This document shows, piece after piece, positions 16,474 through 25,643 of a stretch of DNA of 64,000 nt. Source of the DNA: JAXMCK01 sp046349395. Its GTDB lineage: Bacteria; Pseudomonadota; Alphaproteobacteria; Geminicoccales; Geminicoccaceae. Every line of letters starts with the position of its first letter. Position 1 is the first letter of the stretch. The position numbers were made by a program, and so were the translations under genes. The stretch is taken from the NCBI GenBank assembly GCA_046349395.1, contig JAXMCK010000003.1, positions 124,001 through 188,000 of the forward strand, read 5' to 3'. The notes beneath the pieces are model-generated. The model was not told the DNA's origin, made no database searches, and was given only the letters and a program-made list of their open reading frames with translations.

Positions 16474-17493
16474 TCAGTTCGCGGCGGCCTGGATGTCCTT
16501 CAGGCTCCAGCAGGTCCCGGGGCGAAGATCCTCCTTCGTGGTCGCCGTCTCCAGCGTGTAGATCCAAGTCTTCGCGTCGCCGGGCTTCAGGTTGCTCTGC
16601 AGCAGGAACTTGATGAGGGCCACGATGTCACGCGACTGGCCCTTCACGTCCGTCATGACGACGGCACCGAACGTGCCGTCCTCGATCAGCTTGCAGTCGG
16701 CCTCCTCGCCGCCGCCGGTGGTGGCGATGAACACCTTGCCCTGCAGCCCGGCGTCGCGAACCGCCGCCGCGGTGCCCTGCGCCGTCGCGTCCCAGAAGTC
16801 GATGATCCCGCAGACGTCGGGATGCTGCTGGAGCAGCGTGGTGGCCACGTTGCGGGCGGTGGTGGCGTCCCAGTTCGAGTCGGGCTCGCCCACGACGGTG
16901 AAGTCGGGATGCTGTGCCAGGACCTTCTGGATGCCGGCATATTGGTCGAGGCTCGACGAGTTCACCTGATCGCCCTGGATCAGGCCGATCTTCTTGCTCG
17001 AGTTCGGACCGCAGCCCTTGATGACGGCTTCCGCCTCGAGCTGGCCCAGGCGATCCCAGTCGGAGCCGGCGAAGACGTCGGTCGGGTAGTTGGACCGGTT
17101 GTCGACCTGGATCACGAAGATGCCGGCCTCCTGCGCGCGCTTGAACAGCTTCACGTAGGACTGCAGGTCCGGAACGTGGACGATCAGGACGTCGGGCTTC
17201 TCGGCCGAGGAGATCAGGTCGGTGATCGCCTGGGCGCCGGCGTCGATCGACCAGTTCGGATCGCGGGTCTCGAACACGCCGCCGAACGCCTTTACCTCGC
17301 TGCCGATATAGTGCGACCAGCCCTGCGCCAGATCGAAGCCCATGGCCATGGGGACGAGGACCACGCGCTTGCCTTCGAGTGCCGCCTTGTAGGCGGCAGG
17401 GCCCGGATCTTCGGCCTGCTGCGCCAGGACGGGCGAGAGGCAGCAGGTGACCAGGGCGGCAGCGCCCAGCAGCGATTTGAGGACCGGGATCAT
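16474..17493 (-). CDS. sugar ABC transporter periplasmic substrate-binding protein
   Basis: Protein of 339 aa of the periplasmic-binding-protein-like (ribose/galactose type) family. A Sec signal peptide covers residues 1-24 (MIPVLKSLLGAAALVTCC to VLA, then QQAEDPG). The mature part shows the two alternating Rossmann-like lobes: VVLVPMAMGFDLAQGWSHYIG, DVLIVHVPDLQSYVK, FVIQVDNRSNYP, KIGLIQGDQVNSS and VFIATTGGG. It delivers ligand to the two permeases of this operon. The gap to the fusion permease is about 94 bp and to the upstream permease 57 bp, all on one strand. Ligand unknown; linkage to two lactonase-like propellers suggests a sugar acid, lactone or related polyol. Confidence 0.9.
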   Translation of the reverse strand: MIPVLKSLLGAAALVTCCLSPVLAQQAEDPGPAAYKAALEGKRVVLVPMAMGFDLAQGWSHYIGSEVKAFGGVFETRDPNWSIDAGAQAITDLISSAEKPDVLIVHVPDLQSYVKLFKRAQEAGIFVIQVDNRSNYPTDVFAGSDWDRLGQLEAEAVIKGCGPNSSKKIGLIQGDQVNSSSLDQYAGIQKVLAQHPDFTVVGEPDSNWDATTARNVATTLLQQHPDVCGIIDFWDATAQGTAAAVRDAGLQGKVFIATTGGGEEADCKLIEDGTFGAVVMTDVKGQSRDIVALIKFLLQSNLKPGDAKTWIYTLETATTKEDLRPGTCWSLKDIQAAAN

Positions 17494-17550
17494 GACGTCT
17501 CTCCCTACGGTTTCTATCGGCTTTAGGGCGCAGCCGGGCGCTCGTCGACC

Positions 17551-18537
17551 TCAGATGTCGCCCTGCTGACCTGTCTGTTCGTCGCGCGGATTGAGCCTGC
17601 TGTCGACCACCAGGGCGGCCAGCAGGATCGTCGCCTTCAGCAGGTTCTGGTAGATGTTGGGCAGGTTCAGGATCGTCATGCCATTCAGCATGATGCCGAT
17701 GAGCAGGGCGCCGACCAGCACGTTGCGCATGCCACCGCGACCGCCCGACAGGCCGATGCCGCCGATCACCACGACCAGGATGACGTCGTAGAGCAGGGTC
17801 GAGTTCACGATCCGCGTGTTGATGCTCTGTAGCCCTGCGGCGGTCACGATGCCCGCGAGCCAGGCGAGCAGGGCACTGGCGACGTACTGCATCAGGATCA
17901 TCGGCCGGACCGGGACGCCTGTCGTCCGCGCGGCCAGGAAATTGTCGCCCATCAGGTAGACGTAGAGGCCGATCTTGGTGAAGCGGAGGACGAGAAAGGC
18001 CAGCAGAAGGGCGCCTGCGAAGAAGAGGACCTCGACCGGCAGGCCCGCCACCTGGAACTGACCGAGGGCCAGCAGGGCGGTCGCATCCTTCGGCACGTAG
18101 ACGATGTCCTGGGAGAGCATCTGCGAGCGCACGGCACCGAAGACGAAGGCGGCCGAGGCGAGCGTGGCGAACAGCGGGGGGACGTCGCCGTAGGCGATCA
18201 TCGCCCCGTTGACGAGGCCCAGACCCAGGACCGCCAGGAAGACGAAGAGCAGCGCCGTGCCGCCGGACCAGCCCTGGTTCATCAGCTGGAGTTGTAGGGC
18301 CGTCGCCATCGCCATCACGGCGATCATCGAGAGATCGATGCCCCGGCCGATGATGACGACACCCATGCCGACGGCCAGGATGCCGAGGATCGCCACGCTG
18401 CGCAGGATCGCGACGAGGTTCGCCGGGTCGGTGAACCCACGGAGCGTCAGCGCATAGCCGATGAACAGAAGGGCGGCGAAGGCCAGGACGATCTGTTCCT
18501 GCCCGAGCTTCCGCCGCGTCCAAGACGCCGGGATCAC
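17551..18537 (-). CDS. sugar ABC transporter permease (RbsC-like)
   Basis: Hydrophobic 328-aa inner-membrane permease of a CUT2 sugar importer, with about eight to ten membrane helices and the conserved GMGVVIIGRGIDLSMIAV segment and cytoplasmic coupling loop near IGGIGLSGGRGGMRN. It pairs with the permease domain of the fusion gene downstream, so the channel would be a heterodimer with one subunit carrying a propeller. It starts 25 bp after the stop of the dihydroorotate-dehydrogenase-like gene, suggesting the transporter is transcribed together with the upstream pyruvate-oxidoreductase genes. Confidence 0.9.
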   Translation of the reverse strand: MIPASWTRRKLGQEQIVLAFAALLFIGYALTLRGFTDPANLVAILRSVAILGILAVGMGVVIIGRGIDLSMIAVMAMATALQLQLMNQGWSGGTALLFVFLAVLGLGLVNGAMIAYGDVPPLFATLASAAFVFGAVRSQMLSQDIVYVPKDATALLALGQFQVAGLPVEVLFFAGALLLAFLVLRFTKIGLYVYLMGDNFLAARTTGVPVRPMILMQYVASALLAWLAGIVTAAGLQSINTRIVNSTLLYDVILVVVIGGIGLSGGRGGMRNVLVGALLIGIMLNGMTILNLPNIYQNLLKATILLAALVVDSRLNPRDEQTGQQGDI

Positions 18538-18562
18538 TGCCCGACCTGCGGGCGACGAAAGC

Positions 18563-19576
18563 TCACCATCCTGCGTTGGGTCCGCGATAGCTCACGAGTG
18601 TCCGGATATAGTCGCCACGCGCCTTGCTGTCGGCGTCCGAATCCGGATGGGTGTGCCGCATCAGGCCCTTGATCGCCCGAATCGAGTCGAAACCCCGGGC
18701 GCCGAGCCAGGATTCCAGATGGGCCAGCATGTCCCGGAGGTGGCCCGGACCATGGCGGAGGAGCGCCGAGGTGGTCATCACCGCGTCGGCACCGGCCAGC
18801 ATGTATTTCAGCACTTCGTCCGCCGTCGCGACGCCCGTGCTGGCCGCGAGCGATGCCCGGGGCAGACGGCCCGACAGGAGGGAGAGCCACATGAGGCCCA
18901 GCCTGATCTCGGCCGGACCGCTCAGGACCACGTCGTTCTTCCAGTGCAGGCGGACAAGGTCGATATCGGGCTGGTAGAGGCGATTGAAGAGGACGAGCCC
19001 GTCGGCACCCGCCTTGTCGAGGTCGCGGGCCAGGGCGCCGAAGGCCGAGAAGTAGGGATTGAGCTTCACCGCGACCGGGATCTTCACGCGCGACCGGACG
19101 GCAGCCAGCAGGGCCACGCAGTCGGCCTCGGCCTCGGCTCCGGTCACCGTGGGGTCCGCCACGATGCGGTTGACGTTCAGTTCGAGGGCATTCGCACCCG
19201 CCTGCTCGATCAGCTCGGCATAGTCGAGCCAGCCCGATTCCGTGATGCCGTTGAGGCTGGCGATGATCGGGATGCCGGCAGCCTTCCGCGAGCGCGCGAC
19301 GAGGTCGAGATAGTCGTCGGGGCCGCGGTTGTACTCGACGGCGGCCGGGAAGTAGGAGCCGGCCTCGGGCGAGCTGTCGGCACCCACCCCCATCAGCACC
19401 TCGATCAGCCGTTCCTGCTCGTGGATCTGCTCCTCGAACAGTGACGGCAGGACGACCGCGGCGGCACCCTGGTCCTCGAGCCGGCGCACGCTGTCGACAT
19501 TGGCCGAGAGCGGGGACGCGGAGGCGATGATCGGGTTGGCCAGAGTCAGACCCAGATAGGTCGTGCCGAGATCCAT
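18563..19576 (-). CDS. dihydroorotate dehydrogenase-like flavoprotein
   Basis: FMN TIM-barrel protein of 337 aa annotated in many genomes as dihydroorotate-dehydrogenase-like. It begins MDLGTTYLGLTLANPIIAS, the standard class 1 DHOD start, and keeps the barrel segments IPIIASLNG, ANALELNVN, IPVAVKLNPYFS and GADGLVLFNRLYQPD. It is very likely not the pyrimidine pyrD: these proteins are recurrently found beside nifJ-type pyruvate oxidoreductases, as here (10 bp downstream of nifJ), and presumably serve a redox role linked to it. Start ATG 19576 has GAGGTGG just upstream; the frame extends to 19669 with no family similarity. Confidence 0.85.
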   Translation of the reverse strand: MDLGTTYLGLTLANPIIASASPLSANVDSVRRLEDQGAAAVVLPSLFEEQIHEQERLIEVLMGVGADSSPEAGSYFPAAVEYNRGPDDYLDLVARSRKAAGIPIIASLNGITESGWLDYAELIEQAGANALELNVNRIVADPTVTGAEAEADCVALLAAVRSRVKIPVAVKLNPYFSAFGALARDLDKAGADGLVLFNRLYQPDIDLVRLHWKNDVVLSGPAEIRLGLMWLSLLSGRLPRASLAASTGVATADEVLKYMLAGADAVMTTSALLRHGPGHLRDMLAHLESWLGARGFDSIRAIKGLMRHTHPDSDADSKARGDYIRTLVSYRGPNAGW

Positions 19577-19586
19577 GGCGGCCACC

Positions 19587-22500
19587 TCAGCCCTTCGCTT
19601 CCGTCCAGGACGCGGCGTCCGGGTGGAACCGGCTGCCGTCGCGGCTCGCCAGCACCTCGTACTGCGCATACTTCTCGCGCGCCGCCGCCTCGGCCGCCGC
19701 CAGAAGCTCCTGCGCCTCGCGCGGGCGAACGGCCGAGAGGCTCCTATAGCGCAACTCGTTGTAGGCGTAATCGCGCATCGGCACGGTCGGACGCGGCGAA
19801 TCGAGGCGGAAGGGCATCTCGCCGGCGTTGCGCATGGCGGGATTGAACCTGAACAGCGGCCAATAGCCCGATGCCGTCGCTAGGTCCTGCTGCTTCATGC
19901 CGTTGCGCAGGTCGTAGCCGTGCGCGATGCAATGGCTGTAGGCCAGGATGAGCGACGGGCCGGGCCACGCCTCGGCCTCGCGGAAGGCCAAGAGGGTGTG
20001 CTGAGGGTTCGCCCCCATGGCGACCTGGGCGACGTAGACATTGCCGTAGGCGATGGCCTGGAGTGCCAGGTCTTTGCGCGCCGTGCGCTTGCCGGCGGCG
20101 GCGAACTTGGCGATGGCGCCGAGCGGTGTCGCCTTCGAGGCCTGACCGCCGGTGTTGGAGTAGACTTCGGTATCGAGGACCAGCACGTTCACGTCGCGGC
20201 CGCTGGCCAGCACGTGGTCGAGGCCCCCATAGCCGATGTCGTAGGCCCAGCCGTCGCCGCCGACGATCCACACGCTGCGGCGGATGAGATGATCGAGGAC
20301 CGAGAGCAGGTCCTTGGCCCGGGGGTCGTCGCCCATGTCGTTGAGCTTCTGGCGCAGCTCGGCGACGCGCGCCCGCTGCGCAAGGATCTCGGACTCGCGG
20401 ATCTGCGGTGCCGTCAGGGCCGTCTCCACGAGATCCGCACCGAGTTGCGGTGCCAGATCGTTCATGAGGCGCCGGGCGGTCTCGGCCTGCATGTCGGCGG
20501 CGAGGCGGAAGCCCAGGCCGAACTCGGCATTGTCCTCGAACAGCGAATTGGACCAGGCGGGTCCGCGGCCATCCTTGTTGGTCGTCCACGGTGTCACCGG
20601 CAGGTTGGCGCCGTAGATCGACGAGCAGCCGGTGGCGTTGGCGATCTGCAGCCGGTCGCCGAAGAGCTGCGAGAGTAGGCGGAGATAAGGCGTCTCGCCG
20701 CAGCCCGCACAGGCACCCGAGAACTCGAACAGCGGCTGCAGGAACTGGATGCCGCGCACGTTCGAGAAGTCGACGCGGGCCCGGTTGTTCACCGGCAGCC
20801 GCTCGAAGAAGGTGATGTTCTCCCGTTCGGCCTCGAGCAGCGGCGCCTTCGGCGCCATGTTGATGGCGCGTGTCGCCGGGTCGCGCGGGCTATGCGCCGG
20901 GCAGACCTCCACACAGAGCGCACAGCCGGTGCAGTCGTCGACGTAGAACTGCAGGCTGAAGCGGATATCGGGATAGCCCCGCGCGTTCACCATGGCGGAC
21001 TTGAAGGTCTCCGGGACCGGTGCCTCGGGATCGGCCAGGCGGCGCTGGTTGTAGAACTTGGCGCGGATGACCGAGTGCGGGCAGACGATCGAGCACTGGC
21101 CGCACTGGATGCAGAGGTCGGGCTCCCAGACCGGGATCTCCTCCGCGATGCTGCGCTTCTCCCAGGCCGCCGTGCCGGTCGGGAACGAGCCGTCGACCGG
21201 CATGGCGCTGACCGGGAGGCTGTCGCCCTGGCCGGCCATGATGGTGGCGGTGAAGCGGCGCACGAACTCCGGTGCGGAGTCGGGAACGGTCGGCGGTCGC
21301 TCGAAGGTGCTGGTCGCCGCGCCGGGGATGGTCACCTCGTTGAGATGTGCCAGCGTGTGCTCGACGGCGGCGAAGTTCTGCTGGATGACCCGCTTGCCTT
21401 TGCGGCCGTAGGTCTTCTCGATCATGTGCTTGATGCGCTGCACGGCCTCGTCGCGGGGCAGCACGCCGGAGATGGCGAAGAAGCAGGTCTGCAGCACCGT
21501 GTTGATCAGGCCGCCGAGCCCCGTCTCGCGGGCGATGCGCGAAGCGTCGATGACGTAGAGGCGGAGACCTTTGTCGATGATCTGCTGCTGCACCGAGCGC
21601 GGGAGATTGTCCCAGACCTTGTCGGCTTCGTGCGGGCTGTTGAGGAGGAAGGTGGCGCCGGGGGCCGCCAGCGACAGCACGTCCATCCGCTCGAGGAAGT
21701 TGAACTGGTGGCAGGCGACGAAGCTCGCCTGGCTGATGAGGTAGGGCGCCTGGATCGGACGCGGCCCGAAGCGTAGATGCGAGACGGTCTGCGCACCCGA
21801 CTTGTGCGAATCGTAGACGAAGTAGCCCTGGGCGTAACGCTCCTTGTCCTCGGCCAGGATCTTCACACTGTTCTTGTTGGCACCGACCGTGCCGTCGGAG
21901 CCGAGGCCGTAGAAGACCGCACGGACGACGTCGTCGGGCTCGATGGCGAAGGTGGGGTCGAACTCCAGGCTGGTACCGGTGACGTCGTCGACGATGCCGA
22001 CCGTGAAGCCGTGCCGTGGCGTGGGGCGGCCGATCTCGTCGATGACGGCCTTCACCATGGACGGGGTGAAGTCCTTGGAGGACAGGCCGTAGCGACCGCC
22101 GACGACGATCGGCATCGCGGCGCGCCGGCCGGCTGCCACGGCCTGGGCCAGCGTGGTGACGATGTCGAGATAAAGAGGCTCGCCGACCGCGCCGGGCTCC
22201 TTGGTCCGCTCCAGGACGGCGATCGCCTTGGCGCTCGTGGGCAGGGCGGCCAGGAAATGCTCGGCGGAGAAGGGCCGGTAGAGGCGGACCTGGAGAATGC
22301 CGACGCGCGGGTCGGCGGGTGCGTTCTGGCGCAGCCAGGCCGCGGTATCGCGTGCGGTCTCGGCGGCCGAGCCCATCAGGATGATGACCCGCTCGGCGTC
22401 CGCCGGGCCGTCATACTCGAACAGGCGATAGGTCCGGCCGGCGATGGCGGCGAAGGCCGCCATGGCGCGTTCCACGATCTCGGGCGTGCGGGCGTAGAAC

Positions 22501-23213
22501 GGGTTCGCCGCTTCGCGCGCCTGGAAGAAGGTGTCGGGATTGTGCGCCGTGCCGCGCACCACCGGCCGCTCCGGCGAGAGCGCCCGGCCCCGATGCGCCC
22601 GGACGAGATCGTCGCTGATCATGCGGCGCATCTGGTCGTCGCCGAGGAGCGTCAGCTTGTTCACCTCGTGCGAGGTGCGGAAGCCGTCGAAGAAGTGCAT
22701 GAACGGCACGCGGCTCTCGAGCGTCGCGGCCTGCGCGATGAGGGCCAGGTCGTGGGCTTCCTGGACGGAGCCCGAGGAGAGGAGCGCAAAGCCGGTCGCG
22801 CGGACGGCCATGACGTCCGAGTGGTCGCCGAAGATGGACAGGGCCTGGGTGGCGATGGCGCGTGCCGCGACATGGAAGACCGTCGGCGTCAGCTCGCCCG
22901 CGATCTTGAACATGTTCGGCATCATCAGGAGCAGGCCCTGCGATGCGGTGAAGGTCGTGGTGAGCGCACCCGACTGCAGGGCGCCATGGACGGTGCCGGC
23001 GGCCCCGCCCTCGCTCTGCATCTGGTGGACGACGGGGATCTCGCCCCAGATGTTCTTGATGCCGGCCGACGCCCATTCATCGGCGAGCTCGGCCATCGTG
23101 GAGGAGGGCGTGATCGGGTAGATCGCGCAGACCTCGTTCACCCGGTAGGCGACGTGTGCCACGGCCGTGTTGCCGTCCATCGTCGCCGTGCGGCGCGCCT
23201 CGGTCGCCTTCAT
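19587..23213 (-). CDS. nifJ: pyruvate:ferredoxin (flavodoxin) oxidoreductase
   Basis: Homodimeric thiamine-diphosphate, Fe-S enzyme converting pyruvate and CoA to acetyl-CoA and CO2 while reducing ferredoxin or flavodoxin. It is 1208 aa, full length for the single-chain type. From the N-terminus: pyruvate-binding YPITPSSTMAE; a middle ferredoxin-like domain with CIQCGQCSIVCP and CTGCALCVEVCP binding two [4Fe-4S] clusters; CAGCGE and a later Cys for the proximal cluster; and the TPP motif GGDGWAYDIGYGG with YSNTGGQASKATP. ATG 23213 (MKATEARRTATMDGN) overlaps the stop of the GltD-like gene by 4 nt. Oxygen-sensitive, so it fits anaerobic or microaerobic growth alongside nitrate respiration. Confidence 0.96.
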   Translation of the reverse strand: MKATEARRTATMDGNTAVAHVAYRVNEVCAIYPITPSSTMAELADEWASAGIKNIWGEIPVVHQMQSEGGAAGTVHGALQSGALTTTFTASQGLLLMMPNMFKIAGELTPTVFHVAARAIATQALSIFGDHSDVMAVRATGFALLSSGSVQEAHDLALIAQAATLESRVPFMHFFDGFRTSHEVNKLTLLGDDQMRRMISDDLVRAHRGRALSPERPVVRGTAHNPDTFFQAREAANPFYARTPEIVERAMAAFAAIAGRTYRLFEYDGPADAERVIILMGSAAETARDTAAWLRQNAPADPRVGILQVRLYRPFSAEHFLAALPTSAKAIAVLERTKEPGAVGEPLYLDIVTTLAQAVAAGRRAAMPIVVGGRYGLSSKDFTPSMVKAVIDEIGRPTPRHGFTVGIVDDVTGTSLEFDPTFAIEPDDVVRAVFYGLGSDGTVGANKNSVKILAEDKERYAQGYFVYDSHKSGAQTVSHLRFGPRPIQAPYLISQASFVACHQFNFLERMDVLSLAAPGATFLLNSPHEADKVWDNLPRSVQQQIIDKGLRLYVIDASRIARETGLGGLINTVLQTCFFAISGVLPRDEAVQRIKHMIEKTYGRKGKRVIQQNFAAVEHTLAHLNEVTIPGAATSTFERPPTVPDSAPEFVRRFTATIMAGQGDSLPVSAMPVDGSFPTGTAAWEKRSIAEEIPVWEPDLCIQCGQCSIVCPHSVIRAKFYNQRRLADPEAPVPETFKSAMVNARGYPDIRFSLQFYVDDCTGCALCVEVCPAHSPRDPATRAINMAPKAPLLEAERENITFFERLPVNNRARVDFSNVRGIQFLQPLFEFSGACAGCGETPYLRLLSQLFGDRLQIANATGCSSIYGANLPVTPWTTNKDGRGPAWSNSLFEDNAEFGLGFRLAADMQAETARRLMNDLAPQLGADLVETALTAPQIRESEILAQRARVAELRQKLNDMGDDPRAKDLLSVLDHLIRRSVWIVGGDGWAYDIGYGGLDHVLASGRDVNVLVLDTEVYSNTGGQASKATPLGAIAKFAAAGKRTARKDLALQAIAYGNVYVAQVAMGANPQHTLLAFREAEAWPGPSLILAYSHCIAHGYDLRNGMKQQDLATASGYWPLFRFNPAMRNAGEMPFRLDSPRPTVPMRDYAYNELRYRSLSAVRPREAQELLAAAEAAAREKYAQYEVLASRDGSRFHPDAASWTEAKG

Positions 23214-24871
23214 CGGGCTGCCTCCACGCCGCTTGTCGCCGGCTCGGCGACCATGTCGATCGCGTCGCACGGACACTGCTCGAAGCAGACGGCACAGCCG
23301 GTGCAGCGCTCATAGTCGTAGCGGTAGCGCTTGCCCGGCCCGAGTTTGACGATCGCCTGCTCCGGGCAGGCGGCGTAGCACTGGTCGCATTCGAAGCAGT
23401 TGCCGCAGGACAGGCAGCGCTTGGCCTCGTAGCGCGCCTCGTCCTCGGTCAGGCCGGCCATGGTCTCAGCGAAGCCCCGGCCGAGGCGCTCGGCGACCGA
23501 CAGCTCGCGCTGCGCCTGCATCGGTGCATCGGTGTAGATCGGCAGGTTCAGCTGGTCGAAGCGAACGACCGGCGGCTTCGTCTTCGGCTCGACCGACTTG
23601 CCGTGCAGCCAGGCGTCGACATAGCGGGCGGCTTTCTTGCCGTGGCCGACCGCGGCGGTGACGGTCCGGTCGCTCGGCACCATGTCGCCGCCGGCGAAGA
23701 TGCCGGCCCGGCCGGTCATCATGCCCTCGTCGACGATCACCGTGCCGTCGGTCCCGAACTGGATCTCCGGCACCTTGCGCAGGAAGCCGCTGTCGGTCTG
23801 CTGGCCCAATGCGAGCACGACGGAGTCGGCCGAGAGGGTCTCGACCTGTCCGGTCGGCTGCGGCCAGCCGTTCTCGTCGAGCTTCATCTCCTCGACGACC
23901 AGATCGCCCTCGCCGATCTCCTTGATCGTGCTCAGCCACTTGATCTTGATGCCCTCGGACATGGCCTCGTCGGCTTCGAAGGCCTTGGCCGGCATGTGCT
24001 CGCGATCGCGGCGGTAGACGATCAGCGTCTCCTCGGCACCGAGCCGCCGGGCGGTGCGGGCGGCATCCATCGCGGTGTTGCCGCCGCCATAGATGACGAC
24101 GCGGCGGCCAAGGCGTGGGGCCAAGCCCGCCTCGACGTCGTGCAGCATGGTGACCGCGTCGAAAACGCGGCTGGCGTCGCGGGCCGGAATGTCGACCCGC
24201 TTGCCGATCTGGGCGCCGATGGCGATGAAGACGGCGTCGAAGCGGCCCTCGGCCTGCTCGGCCAGGACGTCCTCGACCTTGTGGTTGAGGGTGATCTTCA
24301 CCCCCATGTCCTCGATCCGGCGCACCTCCTTCAGGAGGTCCGCGCGCGGCAGGCGGTAGGCCGGGATGCCGAAGTGGAGCATGCCGCCGGCCAGCGGGCC
24401 GGCGTCGCGGATCTCGACCATGTGGCCGCGGCGGGCGAGGTGGTAGCCGGCCGAGAGACCGCTCGGGCCGCCGCCGACGATCAGGATCCGCTTGCCGGTC
24501 GGTGCCGCCGGCTTGGGCGGCTTCCAGCCGAGCACGGCTGCGAGGTCGCCGAGGAATCGCTCGACCGCATGCACGCTCACGGCACTGTCGAGCACGCCGC
24601 GGTTACAGGCCGACTCGCAGGGGTGGTAGCAGACGCGGCCGTGGACCGAGGGGAAGGGATTATCCTGGAGGATCGTCTCCCAGGCCTCGCGATAGCGGCC
24701 GGCCTGGGCCAGATCGAGCCAAGCCTGGATGTTCTCGCCGGCGGGACAGGCGGCGTTACAGGGCGGCAGAAGGTTTCGGTACACGGGCCGCTGGGCACGG
24801 ACGGGGCCCGTGCCCTTGGCGCGCAACAGATCGACGACGGGCGTGAAATCCGACCGGCGGACCGTGGTCAA
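23210..24871 (-). CDS. GltD-like NAD(P)/FAD oxidoreductase with C-terminal ferredoxin domain
   Basis: Glutamate-synthase-small-subunit-like flavoprotein (552 aa from TTG 24871). The N-terminal Fe-S region has CNAACPAGENIQAWL and CYHPCESACNRG. It is followed by the FAD Rossmann motif VGGGPSGLSAGYHLARRGH, a NAD(P)-binding fold with YGGGNTAMDAARTARRLGA, and the C-terminal FAD motif GIFAGGDMVPSD. The last 100 residues add two ferredoxin-type clusters (CLSCGNCFECDQCYAACP and CTGCAVCFEQCP). There is no glutamate synthase large subunit nearby, and the gene overlaps nifJ by 4 nt. It probably passes electrons between NAD(P)H and the ferredoxin used by PFOR (inference). TTG 24871 is taken as start because GGGGAGCAGG precedes it; TTG 24943 would add 24 residues. 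Confidence 0.87.
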   Translation of the reverse strand: MTTVRRSDFTPVVDLLRAKGTGPVRAQRPVYRNLLPPCNAACPAGENIQAWLDLAQAGRYREAWETILQDNPFPSVHGRVCYHPCESACNRGVLDSAVSVHAVERFLGDLAAVLGWKPPKPAAPTGKRILIVGGGPSGLSAGYHLARRGHMVEIRDAGPLAGGMLHFGIPAYRLPRADLLKEVRRIEDMGVKITLNHKVEDVLAEQAEGRFDAVFIAIGAQIGKRVDIPARDASRVFDAVTMLHDVEAGLAPRLGRRVVIYGGGNTAMDAARTARRLGAEETLIVYRRDREHMPAKAFEADEAMSEGIKIKWLSTIKEIGEGDLVVEEMKLDENGWPQPTGQVETLSADSVVLALGQQTDSGFLRKVPEIQFGTDGTVIVDEGMMTGRAGIFAGGDMVPSDRTVTAAVGHGKKAARYVDAWLHGKSVEPKTKPPVVRFDQLNLPIYTDAPMQAQRELSVAERLGRGFAETMAGLTEDEARYEAKRCLSCGNCFECDQCYAACPEQAIVKLGPGKRYRYDYERCTGCAVCFEQCPCDAIDMVAEPATSGVEAAR

Positions 24872-25055
24872 TGCACCTGCTCCCCGTCCCTGGCTTGCCA
24901 CCCTCCGGCTTGGGTCTTCCGCCCATCGACCGGCTGCCGTCAAACGGTACAGGTCGCGGGCGGCAAGATCGATGCCGCCAAGCAGCGCGGGCAGCGACGC
25001 AGGCCCGTGTCAAACACACGCAGGGAGAAGGTCCCGCAAACTAGGACGACCGGGG

Positions 25056-25484
25056 TCAGCCGCGCATGGAGGCCGGGGGCTGGGGGTTGTTGGCGGGATT
25101 CGAGTCGTACTTGTAGAGCTTCAGGATCTGCCCGTTTTCGACGAAGGGCTGGAGATCCCGCTCGAGGCCGTCGGCGATCGCCTTGTCGTAGACCTGATCG
25201 CCCTCGACGTAGAGCGTGAACGACTTCAGATACTTCGCCTTCTTGGCCGGGTTCTCGATCGTCGCCTTGGTCCAGGCGTAGAGTGGGTACTGGTCGATGC
25301 CCTCCCGCTCGGCCTCGGCGCAGTAGCCGGCGAAGGCGTCGTACTGGCACACGGGTGCTGCCCGATACTTGGCCATGACATCATGCAACGGCGCCAAGGC
25401 GGTGTCGCCGGGCCCCTTGCGGATCCGTTCCGCCATCGTCTCGTCGACGTCCACGCGTATCTGGTACTTCCAGGCCTCGCTCAT
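25056..25484 (-). CDS. hypothetical protein, 142 aa
   Basis: I do not recognise this family. The protein is soluble, 142 aa, mixed charge, with no signal peptide, membrane helix or Cys cluster. It starts MSEAWKYQIRVDVDETM, has a central segment YPLYAWTKATIENPAKKAKY and ends with NPANNPQPPASMRG. ATG 25484 is used because GAGGTCGAAGAG lies just before it; the open frame continues upstream through the histidine-kinase gene as an antisense artefact. It is 184 bp upstream of the GltD-like gene on the same strand and may lead that operon. Confidence 0.7.
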   Translation of the reverse strand: MSEAWKYQIRVDVDETMAERIRKGPGDTALAPLHDVMAKYRAAPVCQYDAFAGYCAEAEREGIDQYPLYAWTKATIENPAKKAKYLKSFTLYVEGDQVYDKAIADGLERDLQPFVENGQILKLYKYDSNPANNPQPPASMRG

Positions 25485-25643
25485 CTCTTCGACCTCAACT
25501 GAGTGCGTCAGCAGGACATAGCGCCCCTTCCACCGGCGCCCACGGCGCCGCGTCGCCGCACATCGGCGTGACCCGCCCGATGCTCGCTGGGTAATCGGCG
25601 CCATGGTAAGGGCGGGGCAGAGCAGAGGGGGCGGCGTCGGCTC

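Noticed and set aside
25344..25362. CTGGCACACGGGTGCTGC on the plus strand, resembling a sigma-54 promoter before the histidine kinase
   Set aside because: The -12 GC is out of register by one base, and it lies within the 142-aa hypothetical gene about 280 bp from the kinase start.
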